Part shown: positions 40,601 to 52,490 of the stretch, piece after piece
Numbering within the stretch: position 1 is the first letter of the stretch
How the letters are laid out: the number at the start of each line of letters is the position of its first letter
Assembly (NCBI GenBank): GCA_933228675.1
Contig: OW121743.1
Span: 68,268,708 to 68,332,707 of the forward strand
Direction of reading: 5' to 3'
DNA length: 64,000 nt
Source of the DNA: Stomorhina lunata
Taxonomy: Eukaryota; Arthropoda; Insecta; Diptera; Rhiniidae
Translations under genes and position numbers: made by a program
Notes under the pieces: model-generated
Database searches by the model: none
What the model saw: the letters and a program-made list of their open reading frames with translations, nothing else
What the model was told of the DNA's origin: nothing

Positions 40601-41135
40601 AATTTTTATATCAAAAATTTCTCTATAAAAAAATTTATATTGAAAAATTTTCTATAGAAAAAAATTAAATATCAAAAAATTTTCGATAGAAAAAATTGTA
40701 TAATAAAAAGGTTTCTATTGCAAAAATTTTATATTGAAATTTTTTATTAAAATAAAAATTTTCCTATAGAAAAAAATTTTATAGAAAAATTAAAAATTTT
40801 TCTATAGAAAAAATTTTATAGTGAAAACTTTTCTATCTAATTTTTTTATAAAAATAAAAATTTTCCTATAGAAAACAATTTTATAGAAAAATTGAAAATT
40901 TTTCTATATAAAAAATTTTATAGTTAAAACTTTTCTATAGAAGAAATTTTATAATAAAGCTTTTTCTTTGTCTGCCTGAAAATTTTTCTATGTAAAAAAA
41001 TTTTATATCGAAAATTTTCCTACAGAAAAAAAATTTATATAGATTTTCTATAGAAAAAATTTTCTATAGGAAAATTTGCTATAGAAAAAATTTTATAATA
41101 CAAATTTTTTTTGCATATCTGTCGGTCTGTCTGTC
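37645..41135. repeat. Degenerate AnTn arrays alternating with GTCY blocks
   Basis: Diverged A/T-tract units are broken by short GTCY blocks (CTGTCTGTATGTCCGTCCG and relatives) at about 37645, 38030, 38500, 38950, 39570, 39915, 40970 and 41115. Most are followed by AATCCGAAAATTTTTCTAT or similar. The block plus following AnTn units thus form a larger repeat of about 350-600 bp. Frames here are artefacts. Confidence 0.88.
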
Positions 41136-41139
41136 TCTC

Positions 41140-43160
41140 TGTCCATTGGCCATTTTTAATCTAATTAAAGAATTACTTTATACCAACTTAATACTCGTGC
41201 AGTAAAACCAGACTCACAAAATGAACCAAAAGTATCAAAACCATAAACAGATTTGTTTTGTAATCTCAGTAAAAATATCTGACTGTTTGTTCATGACATT
41301 TAGTGGTTGTGTATCCTTATTTTGTGGCATCATAACTTGAGTGGTTGTGTTTCAATTTGGCTGTAGTCTCACTACCATGAACTCAACCGGGACATTTTGT
41401 GGGTGGACTTATATCCTTTATGGGTGGACTTATATCCTTTACAGTACTACCGTGTCTAAACTGTATTTTTTTTTAGATATTTTCGAAAATGTACAAACTT
41501 TTCGAATTGGATTTAATTGAGTTAGTTATAGGCGCCCAAAGTTTTTAAATACCCGAGGTGGGCAATTTTGTTCCACTTTCGATCCCACAGTAGTGCCGAT
41601 AGATACGTCCTTAAACATTGCTTTAAAAGCCTAAGTCCTTTTCTACTACTATTCTTCAAGCCCCGAGCAGTAGTTTAAAAATTGCTGAGTTAATACCACC
41701 TCATATGCATCACTAGGCAAGGTTGCTCATGATACAGTTTGTAATAAGTCGAAAATTAAGATTAAAAATAAAATGTTTTTACTGCATCTACTTAGTCATT
41801 ACGATTGAGTCAAAATCATTCTGAACTTGGTTTATGCCACTCCATTCCTGTAAGCCCACACTCACTCAAGCCCACCCATACTTGCAAACAATATTTGTCA
41901 TTTGAAAACGTAATGGCCCTTTTTAGTGTAAATGTTGTTGACGTACTTTTAAACGCTTTCGGTATTTGTGCATAAATTTTCCAAACGAAAAAAGCCACAG
42001 TAAAGAGGTTAGTTGTTCGTCACTTGAAACAGTTGAAAAAGTGTCAGACATTGACCTCCTTTTTTTTCTTCTTTTTTTGCTTTAACAACTTAAAGGCTTG
42101 TGTTTTAAATTACTCAGAGTTTTATCAAGAATTTGAAGGCAACTGTAGGCTTTTATGTTCCAAAAATTGTTTATTTGTTTTCAGTTTCTTTGTGAAATAA
42201 TGCCATTTTGCAATTTATTTATACAGGTGTCTGGTTTTGTCTTTGTAAATAGTGAAAAAGTTTTCAGATATTCTTAAATCTTCTAATTGTTTTCTAAGCG
42301 TGTTGTTTTGGAAAATAAAATTTACGATGTCCTTCAGAAAAAAGGACTGATTGACACAGCGATTTAAAAGACTTTCGACTAAATAAATAAATAAATAGTT
42401 AAACTGAAATTCTCTTTAATTTGCAAATAATAATGGAAAAGTTTTGTCTAAATCAAAGACATTTAATGTCAATATTAAAGATAGTCGGAAACAAAATCTA
42501 AGAGCTTGGGCATTAACGAGTCAGACTAATAAATTAAAATATGTAGACGAAATAAAACAGTTTAAGGAACTCTATCAAAACAACACTTTCTGCTATATTA
42601 TTGTCTAATAAAGTCCCACTATACCTCTAATATTTTGTTATACTACAGAAACAGAAAACATAAATTTGTAACGGCTCAAATTGACTTCAATCCCTGTTTC
42701 CATGGCATCATAAAATAGAAGCGTAAATTCAGCTGAACAATAGAAATCGTAATAAAATCACAAGCCTTGACTATAAAGGTTAGATCCATAGATATAATAA
42801 ATACAATATTTTTGTTACTATTTTTGCCATGAGTTTTATGCTTCTCTTTTATTATTGATAGAAATTTATAACATTGAATTTATGTATCAAAGGATTTAGA
42901 TCAATGTTGTCGGCTGGCAGTAACTTTTTGCTGAATAACAGATTTTCAATTTTTGTTTCGTTGTAGTTTTTGGAAAATGGAAATTAGTTTTGTTTAGAGA
43001 TTCTTTTTGAATGATTTAAGATAATTTTTTTAATTTACATTTATATATGAAACTTGTTTTAAATTGTATAGATTTATGAATTGATATATTGTTTTATAAA
43101 ATAAATTGGGTATTTGAGTGTTTTAAAGTATTAGTGGTCACCATCAGACAGCCAAACACC
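41140..43160. other. AT-rich, single-copy-looking DNA
   Basis: About 2 kb with no recognised gene. GGGTGGACTTATATCCTTTA is duplicated in tandem at about 41401-41442. A 60-codon minus-strand frame at 41816-41998 has no recognisable domain. Confidence 0.5.
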
Positions 43161-43420
43161 CAGACAAATTTTCATTATAAAATTAAAAATTTTTTTCTGT
43201 CGAAAAATTTCATTGTAGAATTTTTCTATAGACAATTTTCCGACAAAACATTTTTTTTATAGATACCATTTATAATTTTTTCTATAGAAAAATTTTTGAT
43301 ATAAATTTTTTTTATACAAAACTTTAGATATATGTACATATTTTTATATAGAAAAATTTTCGATATAAATTTTTTTCAAAAACTTTTACTGTAGTGTATT
43401 GCACTAAGAATCCCAATTTA

Positions 43421-43442
43421 TTACAATTATTTATTATTGTAA
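43421..43442 (-). other. Hairpin with AATAAATA loop (compensated stem)
   Basis: Read on the minus strand, TTACAAT and ATTGTAA pair around AATAAATA, again 52 nt past the predicted cleavage site. The stem differs from copies 2 and 4 (ACATT/AATGT versus ACAAT/ATTGT) but stays paired. Confidence 0.7.
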
Positions 43443-43482
43443 AAAATAGTTTTTTGATAAAACAAAAAAATGTTGGTGGGGA

Positions 43483-43540
43483 AACCTTTCCTCGACGCGT
43501 TTCGATGGTTGGTTAGACCATCTCATCAGGAGGATTATCC
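43483..43540 (-). ncRNA. Type I hammerhead ribozyme candidate (intact core)
   Basis: On the minus strand: CTGATGA (43529-43523), helix II GATGG (43522-43518) with CCATC (43508-43504), GAAA (43503-43500), a two-pair helix III within ACGCGT (43500-43495) and cleavage-site C at 43494. Helix I is TCCTC (43534-43530) with GAGGA (43493-43489). It carries T at the free position of CTGANGA where copy 2 has A. Loop II is TCTAACCAA, one base different from copy 2. Activity is predicted from structure only. Confidence 0.72.
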
Positions 43541-44164
43541 CTAATTCTAGACAGAGCGAAAACCTCACATTATCTATAATTTTTTTCAATAAAAAAATTT
43601 CCGATATAATATTTTTTCTATAGAAAAATTTGCGATTTTTCATTACAAATTTTTGCTATAGAAAAATGTTCATTATGAAATTCGATTAAAATTTTTTTAT
43701 AAAAAAATTTCAGATGTAAAATTTTTTCTATAGAAAACTTTCCGGTATTAAATTTTTTCTGTAGAAAAATTTTGGAATAAATTTTTTTTTATAAAAAAAT
43801 TTCAGATATAAAATGTTATCTATTGAAAACTTTCGATATTATAATTTTTCTGTAAAAAAAAAAATTCGATTAAAATTTTTGTTTCTAAAAAAATTTCAGA
43901 TAAAAAAATTTTTCTATAGGAAAATTTTTAATATAAAATTTTTTTATATAAAAGAATTTTTGGATTGTCGGACGGACATAGGCAGAGAGATAATTTTTCA
44001 GTTTAAAATTTGTTCCTTAGAAAAATTTTCATTATAAAACTTTTTCTATAAAAAAGTTTTAATTTCTCCAAAAAAAAAAATTCCATAGAAAAGTTTTCAA
44101 TATAAATTTTTTTCTTTAGAAAAATTTTCGATGTAAAATTTTTTCTGTAGAAAAATGTTCGAAT

Positions 44165-45045
44165 TTTTTTAGAATACTGAAATTTGGCACAAATATTATC
44201 CATTTCTTGGAAAATTCTGGTATTGAAATTGGGCGAAATCGGTTTACATTTGACCATAGCTCCAGTGTAACCTCGCATTCGCTAATCGCCTATTCGCCAA
44301 TAAATTATAACAAATTATAACAGGATGATAAAAATTACCACAGAAAAGTTTTCTATGATCTTTATTCAGCGTAGAAAATTTTATCGAAATCGGTTTAATT
44401 TTAACCATAGCTCCCATACAAAAAACTTACAAAAACAGCCTAAATTGTACCTAAAATATACTTAAATGTCAATAAATGTAAAACTATAACACTAAATTTA
44501 GCATCAGGAAGACTTACGTCATTGCCAGACAGTCTACAAAATGTTGTTGCAGTCACTCAGCATTTGACAATATCTCCCATATAAAAACTAACGGAGACTG
44601 AAAAATATCAAAAAGATAGGGGGTTTATGAACGTCTGTCCATCAAATGAAAGCACGATAACGCCTTAATAAAACGGCTAGTGGGACAAAATTTTACAAAG
44701 GTTTTTTCGATATCTTGAGGAAGTTGTGTATTGCAAACAGGTGAAAACGGCTCACATTTAGTTGAGCTCCCATATAATAATTGGTCAACATTTTTCTATA
44801 GTTCAAATAAGATTTGTATTAATACCAGCCATTATATTAAATTTTGTATCAATCGGTCAACATTTGGCTATAGTTCTTATATATACAACACCTTCTTTTT
44901 ATATCTACAATCAAAAAGATTTGGAGGTACATTCAGTGTATTAAGATTGCATCTAGGAAATTAGATAGCTATCAATCAATGTTAGGTCCAGACTTTATAC
45001 AGGAACTCCTAACAAAATATATGAACTCCTAACAAAATATTCTTA
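44165..45045 (+). repeat. Dispersed repeat family A, internal fragment
   Basis: Begins within the element (TGAAATTTGGCACAAATATT) and runs through the GACCATAGCTCC, CTTACAAAAACAGCC and GAACGTCTGTCC modules to an AACTCCTAACAAAATAT segment that is duplicated in tandem. The next copy starts right after it. Confidence 0.75.
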
Positions 45046-46306
45046 TCTAAGACGATTGAGCGATGTCCGTCTGTCCGTATGTCTGTCTGTCTGTTGTCGA
45101 AATTTGGCATAAATATTTTTCATTTCTTGGAAAATTTTGGTATTGAAGTCGGGCAAAATCGGTTCACATTTGACCATAGCTTCCGTATAACCTCGTCTAG
45201 GCTAGTCGCTTATTTGCTAATAAATGGCAAATTATAATAGCTTTGATAATAATATTGGGTATATAGAAGTTTTAGCTAAGTACTAGGCAGCATATAAAAT
45301 TTCATCCAATTCGGTTTTTATTTAATGCCAATATGATAAACTGTAATAGCTTTGGCCACTAAATTTGGCACAAGGAAGTCCAGTGTGCAAAATTTTGTCA
45401 CATTCGGCCACTATTTGACCATAGCTCCCATATAAAAAACTTACGGAAACACAAAAATACAAAAAGAAAAGACGGTTTATGTCCGTCTGTCCGTCAGATA
45501 AAAGCTCCCTAACTACAAGAGCTAGAGAGACAAAATTTGGCAAGAGTATTTTCGATATCTTATAGAAATTGTGTGCTGAGAATGGGTAAAATCGTTTCAT
45601 ATTTAGTTAGAGCTCCCATATAACCCTGCCCCGGGAATCACATTTATGCTGATAAATTGAATAACATTTTAAAATCTGTGACTACTAACTTTAGAACAGA
45701 GAAGTTTTATGTAACTTTCAGGCAGTATGTCAAATTTTGTAGGCATCGGTCCATTTTTGACAATAGCTTTCATATCAAAACCGCTCCCAGTAACCACTAA
45801 ATGCCACAAACGCCAGTTAAAAGCTATTAAATTATAAACTATGTCAGCTATGGCCACTATAAGATATGTATTAATACCAGCCATTATATTAAATTTTGTA
45901 TCAATCGGTCAACATTTGGCTATAGTTCTTATATATACAACACCTTCTTTTTATATCTACAATCAAAAAGATTTGGAGGTACATTCAGTGTATTAAGATT
46001 GCATCTAGGAAATTAGATAGCTATCAATCAATATTAGGTCCAGACTTTATACACGGTAGATGCATTAGGAACTCCTAACAAAATATATGAACCTGCCGTG
46101 TTACTGTCAACGTGTTTATGGTACAACGAAACAGCTTATTAATGTGAAACTATATTCGGTTATGGAACAGCATTTCGTCCAAGGTAAATACTTGGGAAAC
46201 CACTTTTAAATATTGAACTATAGTAACTATACCACTGCAACCAAATTTAGTCCAAATATATTACCAACAATACCACATTTGGTCAACATTTTGAATTTTT
46301 ATACCC
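45046..46306 (+). repeat. Dispersed repeat family A, copy with short GTCY tract
   Basis: Begins AAGACGATTGAGCGATGTCC with a short unexpanded GTCY tract, followed by the usual modules. The segment 45862-46060 is nearly identical to 44812-45000, indicating recent duplication. It passes directly into the next copy at TTTTTATACCCACCATCAAG. Confidence 0.75.
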
Positions 46307-47938
46307 ACCATCAAGTTATACGAGAGAACTTGATGGTGGGTATACAAGATTCACTATATTAAGATTGCACCAAAGTATTTAGGTAGCTATCAATCAATGC
46401 CCAAACTTTATATGCAGTAGATGCATTAGAAAATCCTACCAAATTTATGGACCTTTCGTATTACTATCAAAATGTTTATCCTAACTAAATATTAAGCTAA
46501 ACGAAAAGTATTTAACAGCTTATAAATGCTAAACTGTACCCGGTTATGAGACCAAATTTTGTGCAAAGAAAATAATAGGGAAACCACTTATTTACTTTTA
46601 AGTATTGAACTTTAAAGCTACTGCAACCGAATTTGGTCCAAACTAACACAGCTTTATTCCAAATTGTGAAAGACGAAAATCCATGAAGTAGTTTAAAAGT
46701 TATTGCAGTTTTCCCTCGAAAATTCATGTCCTTGAAAACTCGCCTAAGTATATGCACCAAAACATGTATGTTAGAAATAAAGAAATTCCAAAGTTAGACA
46801 ATGAATTATTTAATGGCTTGTTACTAGTAAATAGTTCAGTTTTGTTTAAATATAATCAAATTTACTTAGTTTTTTCATGTTGGAAAATGGTAAGTTTTTC
46901 TCAGGTCGGTTTCAAAAATCATTTTTTAATTTTTTGAAAATTTTGTTCAACAAATATTACAAATTAGAATTTGCTTTCCAGTGTGTCAAAACAGACAAAT
47001 AGGAAAATAAAACCTAATAAAAATTAGATCAATATCTTGAACCGTTTTGCCGTACCTGCAATTTCAAATTGAAGAATTTCACGAAAACGTAAATTAGTGG
47101 GCCAAATTCGAGTAAATGCTCGGTAAATTTTACTTGTATTCAATTTTAACAAAAAAGATAATTAATATTATTGCTTTTCGCGAAATGCTTCAATTTGAAA
47201 TCCCAGGTAGGGCGAAACGGTTCAAGGTATTGACCCAATTTTTTCTAGGTTTTATTCTCCCATTTATCTGTTTTGACACACTGGAAAGCTAATTCCAAAT
47301 TTGTAGTATTTGTTGAACAAAATTTTCAAAAAATTAAAAAATGATTTTTGAAACCGACCATTTTCCAACATGAAAAAAACTAAGTAAATTTGATTACATA
47401 ATTAACAAAACTAAACCATTTAATAGCAACAAGCCATTAAATGATAAATCATGTCTAACTTTAGAATTTTTTTTATTTAAAACATGCAATTTTTGGTGGA
47501 TATTCTTAGGCGCGTTTTCAAGGACATGAATTTTCGGAGGAAAACTGCAATAATTTTTAAACTACCCCATAGATTTTCGCCTTTCATGATTTGAAATAAA
47601 GGTGCGTTAGTGCTCTTTAATATTCTATTATTCTTTCTTGTAAAAATTATTTATTTTTGGTCCAAATTTTGCAAAAACAAATTATAAGCCACTTTTCCCC
47701 ATACAAATGGGCTCTTAAACTTTGGAGCCGATGCGCGCTTATAGAACGTTGTCCGATTTGGCTCAAATTTTCAGATCTAAGTTTTAAGATCTAGTGTCAC
47801 AATATTCCGTAGAAAAACCTTTGAAATCAAAGAAAAAAATTTTCCTGTCACCCTAATAGATATGTTTCCAAAATTAAAATAACTTGTCGGTGGGTATATA
47901 AGATTCAACACAGCCGAATATAACACTCTTACTTGTTT
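46307..47938 (+). repeat. Family A 3' portion, split by a secondary insertion
   Basis: The family-A sequence runs to about 46640 (CTGCAACCGAATTTGGTCCA) and resumes at about 47868 with TAGATATG and GGTGGGTATATAAGATTC, ending in ACAGCCGAATATAACACTC and CTTACTTGTTTG. The interruption is the inverted-repeat element described separately. At 46307-46345 an inverted pair around ACCCACCATCAAGT / ACTTGATGGTGGGT is present. Confidence 0.7.
46649..47867 (-). mobile_element. Inverted-repeat insertion (family C relative)
   Basis: Left arm 46649-47089 and right arm 47179-47603 are inverted copies around an 89-bp spacer; AAAATCATTTTTTAATTTTT and GTGTCAAAACAGA are among the matched blocks. The right arm continues outward to a CACCCTAATAG end at about 47862, whereas the left arm stops short, so one arm is an incomplete inverted duplication. 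Much of the arm aligns with 61640-62110 in the family-C element. No transposase frame is present. Confidence 0.75.
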
Positions 47939-47939
47939 G

Positions 47940-48940
47940 CTAATGAAATTTTTCGTCCTGGTATTTTTTACGAAAAAATATTTGAACTTGTTCGTAGTTT
48001 CCTTGCTTACTGAAACCCATATTGTTATATAAAAAATTTTAAATAAAGCTGCATATCATTATGACTGTGAAGTTTTTATAAAAAAGAAAAATGTCCTGCT
48101 GCAAAACTGTGTATGTAATTTAACTATACTCGCTCCCTAGTTTCATGTGTGTGTAGCTTCGTTCACATGCAAGAACACAAGTTTGAAATTCTATCAAAGT
48201 GTAATCAAATACATATGAATTATTCACCCAAGAATATAACTTGCGTAAGTATGAGTATTCAATGAAATACTGTCACTGCTTTCCTCTTAGTTTAATTAAA
48301 ATTTATTCAAAATATTTACTCTGACATCCATCCTCCTCTGTCCGCTTAATCAAAAAAGCAAACAAATTTGCATACAAGTAGCTTCAAGCATTTGCTTTCG
48401 TTGTTTCTGCCAAATGACTCAGAAAACATTTAGTGAAGTGTCAACTGAATTAACAGCAGAAACAAGACTTTAAATTAAAAGCAACTGCAGTCATTGAGCA
48501 AATCTAATAAAAACCAAGCAAAAATTCCACAAAACTAAATTTGAACAAAAATTAAAATCCATTTAAAAAAAAATTGAAAAAAATGCAGACAAAATTGCAA
48601 AAAAAACAACACTTTAGGACAGATTTTTTGTTCTTCATAGTTAGTTGGGCAGTTAGACAGACACTGGGTGTTGCTGGTGAGTGAAAGTTGGATAAGATAG
48701 AAAGTGGTTGCATGTTTGTATGATTTATTTGCGCATTTTGTGCATGAACTCTCGTTGTGGAAAATACAGAATTAAAAAAATATGATATTTAACTAAAAAA
48801 AGATGTTGTCAAAAACTAGTTGTGCATTTAAATGAATTTTTGCAGTAGAAAACACTGGGATGAAAATTCTTAAAAGCAAATACTTAATTTCAAAAATATT
48901 TTGGTAGATTTAATAAAGTAGTGTGCTAAAGGGTCTTCCA
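47940..48940. other. AT-rich, single-copy-looking DNA
   Basis: No gene or repeat recognised. An octamer (ATTTGCAT, about 48367) and an AP-1-like TGACTCA (about 48415) lie close together, which could be chance. Confidence 0.45.
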
Positions 48941-48941
48941 A

Positions 48942-49209
48942 TGGTTCCTCTATGCAATTTTAAATTTAATTGTTTATATTTATCTAAATCAAGTGCTGCA
49001 CAGTGGTTAAAAAATCTTTCATTTTTGAATAGATTGTATAGAAGACAAATAATTTGGCATATAAGGCTTAAACAAGATTGCCCGCCTTATATGACAAATT
49101 ATTTGTCTTCTACACAATCTAATCAAAAATAAAAGATTTCTTAACCACTGTGCAGCACTTGATTTAGATAAATACAAACAATTAAATTTAAAATTGCATA
49201 GAGGAACCA
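48942..49209. mobile_element. Foldback (MITE-like) element of about 266 bp
   Basis: Almost the whole element is a hairpin: GGTTCCTCTATGCAATTTTA at 48943 is matched in reverse by the end at 49208, and CAAGTGCTGCACAGTGGTTAA and AGAAGACAAATAATTTG have matching partners. Arms are about 115 bp and the centre about 30 bp. No protein is encoded; the mirrored 63-69-aa frames on the two strands show the symmetry. No convincing target duplication. Confidence 0.85.
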
Positions 49210-49400
49210 AGATATGAATAGCATGTCTTTTATTTAAAATACAATTTTTTATTCAAACAAAAACTCTAAAAATTAAATTGATGCATTTGATTTAACAAAA
49301 ATATTTTTCATGCTATATAAAATATTTATATTAAAATCTTTGTTTTCCTTGCCACAGAAATGTGAACTGGAATACAAAATTAAACTGAGTCATTAAATAT
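49210..49400. other. Short AT-rich spacer
   Basis: Nothing recognised between the foldback element and the next family-A copy. Confidence 0.4.
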
Positions 49401-49403
49401 AAA

Positions 49404-51112
49404 ACAAGTTAGAGTGTTATATTCGGCTGTGCCAAATCTTATGTACCCACCATCAAGTTGTGTTAAATTCAGAAACAGGGTGCAGCTAATTCAAAATCTG
49501 GACCAAAACTGAAAAAATCACTAAGCTAATTGGTTGGTAAAACATTTGGACTAAATTCGGTCTCAGAACCGGGTATAGTTTTACATTAATAAGTTGTTAA
49601 ATACTTTTTGTTGTGCTTAATATTTAGTTAGGCTAAACACGTTAATAGTAATACATTAGGTCCATATATCTCGTTAGGAGTTCCTAATGCATTCATCATA
49701 TATAAAGTCTGGGCTGAACATTGATTGATGCCTATCTAATTTCATAGGTGCAATCTTAATATAATGAATGAATTCTTGATTGTAGATATAAAAAGGGGAT
49801 GTTACATATATAAGAATTATAGCCAAATGTTGACCGATTGTAACAAAATTTTACACACTGGCCAATTTTACACACTGGCAAAATTTAGTGGCCATAGCTA
49901 TCATAGTTTTTAATATAATAGCTTTTAACTGGCCTTTGCTAAAATTTTTGGTTTCCGTGAGTGTTTTTTATATGAAAGCTATAGTCAAATATGGACTGAT
50001 TCCTATAAAATTTGATAAACTGATTAAAAATTGCATAAAACTTCCCTATTTTAAATTTAATCGTCATAGCTATTACAATTGTATTCAATTTATCAGCATT
50101 AATGTGTTTACCGGGGCGGGGTTATATGGGATTTCAACCGATTTTATCCGTTTTCAACACACATCTTTTTCAAGATATCCAAAATACTTTTGTAAAATTT
50201 TGTCCTTCTAGCTCTTTTCGTTAAGGCGCTATCGTGCTTTTATCTGACGGACAGACGGACATAGACAACCTTTTCTTTTTGTATTTTTGTGTTTCCATAA
50301 GTTTTTTTTATATGGGAGCTATGGTAAATGGTGACCGATTGTGACAAAATTTTGCACACTGGCTGACATTGACATAAGACTTCCTTGTGCTTAATTTAAT
50401 CTTACTAGCTTTTGTAGTTAAGGAGCTATCATGATTTATCTGACGGACATAAATCCCCTTTTATTTTTGAATTTTTGTGTTTTCGTAAGTTTTTTATATG
50501 GGAGCTAGGTCAAATGATGACCGATTGCGACAAAATTTTGCACAGTGGTTGGTATTGATATAAGACTTCCTCGCGCTAAATTAAGTAGTTATATCTGTTA
50601 TAGTTTTAGATTTATTGGCATTTAAGTGTATTTTAGGTGAAATTTTGGCTGTTTTCGTAAGTTTTTTGTATGGGAGCTATTACTAAATGTGAACCGATTT
50701 TGATGAAATTTTATATGCTGCCTAAAGCTTATGTAAGACTTCTATACTCCATTAAAGCTATTATACTTTGTTATTTATTAGCAAATAAGCGATTATCATA
50801 GGCGAGGTTATACGGGAGCTATGGTCAAATGTTAACCGATTTTACCTGATTTCAATACCAAAAATTTCTCAGGAACGAAGAATGTTTTTACTAAGTTTCA
50901 TTGAGCTAGCTACTTCCGTTTAGGCGTTATCGTGATTTCAACCGTTAGACAGACAGACAGAGTGACATACAGACGGACGGCTATCGTCTTATAATAAAGG
51001 TTTCATAATATATATAGCTTTTAGCTTTTGAGCCATTATTAAGGAAATTACAAACAGAATGACAAGCTCAATATACCCCCCATTCTTTTTGATGTTATGT
51101 ATAAAAAAAGTA
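49404..51112 (-). repeat. Dispersed repeat family A, full-length reverse copy
   Basis: Starts in reverse at ACAAGTTAGAGTGTTATATT with TTCGGCTGTG and TACCCACCATCAAG. It carries the modules in reverse order and ends with GACAGACAGACAGAGTGACA, TTAAGGAAATTACAAACAG and ATACCCCCCATTC. The GTCY tract is short here, so this copy shows the unexpanded state. Frames within it are artefacts. Confidence 0.82.
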
Positions 51113-51114
51113 GA

Positions 51115-52140
51115 GCTTGATGCATGTGTCGAATGAGTAATAAATATTAGAACGAAATATCAATCATACGCACAGTGGAAAAAAATTTTTAATTTTCTTA
51201 AATCATCAACCTCGAGAAAAAATGAAACCTCTAATAGGTCCCAGCTAGTCGACGAATATCATAGGCTTAACAATTTAGGATAGAGCCGTTATAATTTTAT
51301 TGATAATTATTTAATCATTTCTACTTTTTCGTTAAAAAGTAAAACGAACCCAAAATAAGATAATATTATCATCTAAATATTAACTTAACTTTTAGCAAAG
51401 TTTAAAAAAAATATTTTTTAGTCCATCATATCTCAAGTTTTAAAATCTATTCGTAGCAGCTTAATTTTCTAAAAACCCAAACAAACTCTTAGGTTAATAG
51501 GCCCTTAGATATTTAAAATATTTAATAAAAAATGATGAAAAAAATCCCTTGTTATGAGTTATACACATTTTTCAATTACTTTTGCTTTGCAGTGACCGTT
51601 AATTAAAAAGTATTTTAATTATTTTTACTTTCTACAAAAAAGTTCAGCTCATATTTTATTTAGCCAACGACTGTTTGTGGGTTTTAGAAAAAAAGCACTT
51701 TCTAAATAAAACGCGTTAGGAAAGCGCATAAATATTTCATATTTTGGCCATTAGTCAAATGATTTTGCTTTTCGCTTTTAATTTTGTGGCTTTTTTGCTA
51801 AAATTGGTTTTATATAAATAAAGCTTTTAATGGATTATTTAAGAATTATGGCTCAAATTTTTAATTGTAATTGTCATTTCGTTTGTAATTTTTTATGAAA
51901 TTGGTAACCCAACTTGGCACGAATATACCCAATTTCTGGGAAAAGTAAAATATTAAATTTGGTGATATCGGTCTATATTATCTATATAAATAAATATTGA
52001 ACAAAGCTATTATTTTAAGAACTTCTATTGAAATTGTTAAAAATTAACAAATTATTTTGGATACTTTCACTTAAACCTTAAAAACTAATTATGTTTAAAG
52101 GATTTGCCTTCAATTTGGTATTTAGTCTTATATTCTTAAA
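51115..52140. other. AT-rich, single-copy-looking DNA
   Basis: No recognised gene. A family-A-like patch (TTGGTAACCCAACTTGGCAC) occurs near 51900. Confidence 0.45.
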
Positions 52141-52189
52141 CAAGCAGTAATTGTATATATATATAGAATGGCTATCTCGAAAACGGCTC

Positions 52190-52490
52190 TAACAATTTTG
52201 AACAAATTTGAACAGTGGTATGAACAATTTCCGATAGGTGGCGCCACTGAAAATTACTCAGCGTGAATTACATCGTAAGCTGTGCATTTGATCATGCAAT
52301 GATCTTTAGCAAAGTTGTTGCACATGGGTCAACGTAGGTTTCTTAGGTGGTATGAACAATTTCCGATTAATAAAAATGAATTAAAAATGAGTTAAATCGT
52401 AAACTGTGTATTCTATCAGTCGACGGAGGTTTCTAAGTCGGTATGACCAATTATTTATATTAAACTATGCATCTGATCATGTGTTGATTT
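52190..52490 (+). repeat. Degenerate threefold repeat of about 100-135 bp
   Basis: GGTATGAACAATTTCCGAT occurs at about 52216 and 52351, and a diverged GGTATGACCAATTATTTAT at about 52440. Each is followed by a degenerate ATCGTAA-CTGTG-AT or TAAACTATGCATCTGATCATG block. Origin not recognised. Confidence 0.6.

Larger units (their letters stand above)
43405..43580 (-). repeat. Hammerhead-bearing dispersed repeat, copy 3 (intact)
   Basis: Read on the minus strand: TGAGGTTTTCGCTCTGTCTA, the hammerhead core, a linker, then the AATAAATA-loop hairpin and AAATTGGGATTC. Block order and spacing match copy 2. It lies inside a diverged AnTn array. Confidence 0.75.
43165..44160. repeat. Degenerate AnTn array enclosing hammerhead repeat copy 3
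   Basis: Diverged units with CTATAG/A5 and GATATAAA-type linkers on both sides of the hammerhead repeat. A reversed GTCY block (GTCGGACGGACATAGGCAGA) lies near 43969. Confidence 0.85.

Noticed and set aside
48360..48425. Enhancer suggested by octamer and AP-1-like sites
   Set aside because: Two short motifs in AT-rich DNA are expected by chance; no clustering beyond that.
49888..50211. 107-aa frame as a gene
   Set aside because: Same family-A modules; the similar 129-aa frame at 55910-56299 arises from the same repeat, not from coding conservation that I can show.
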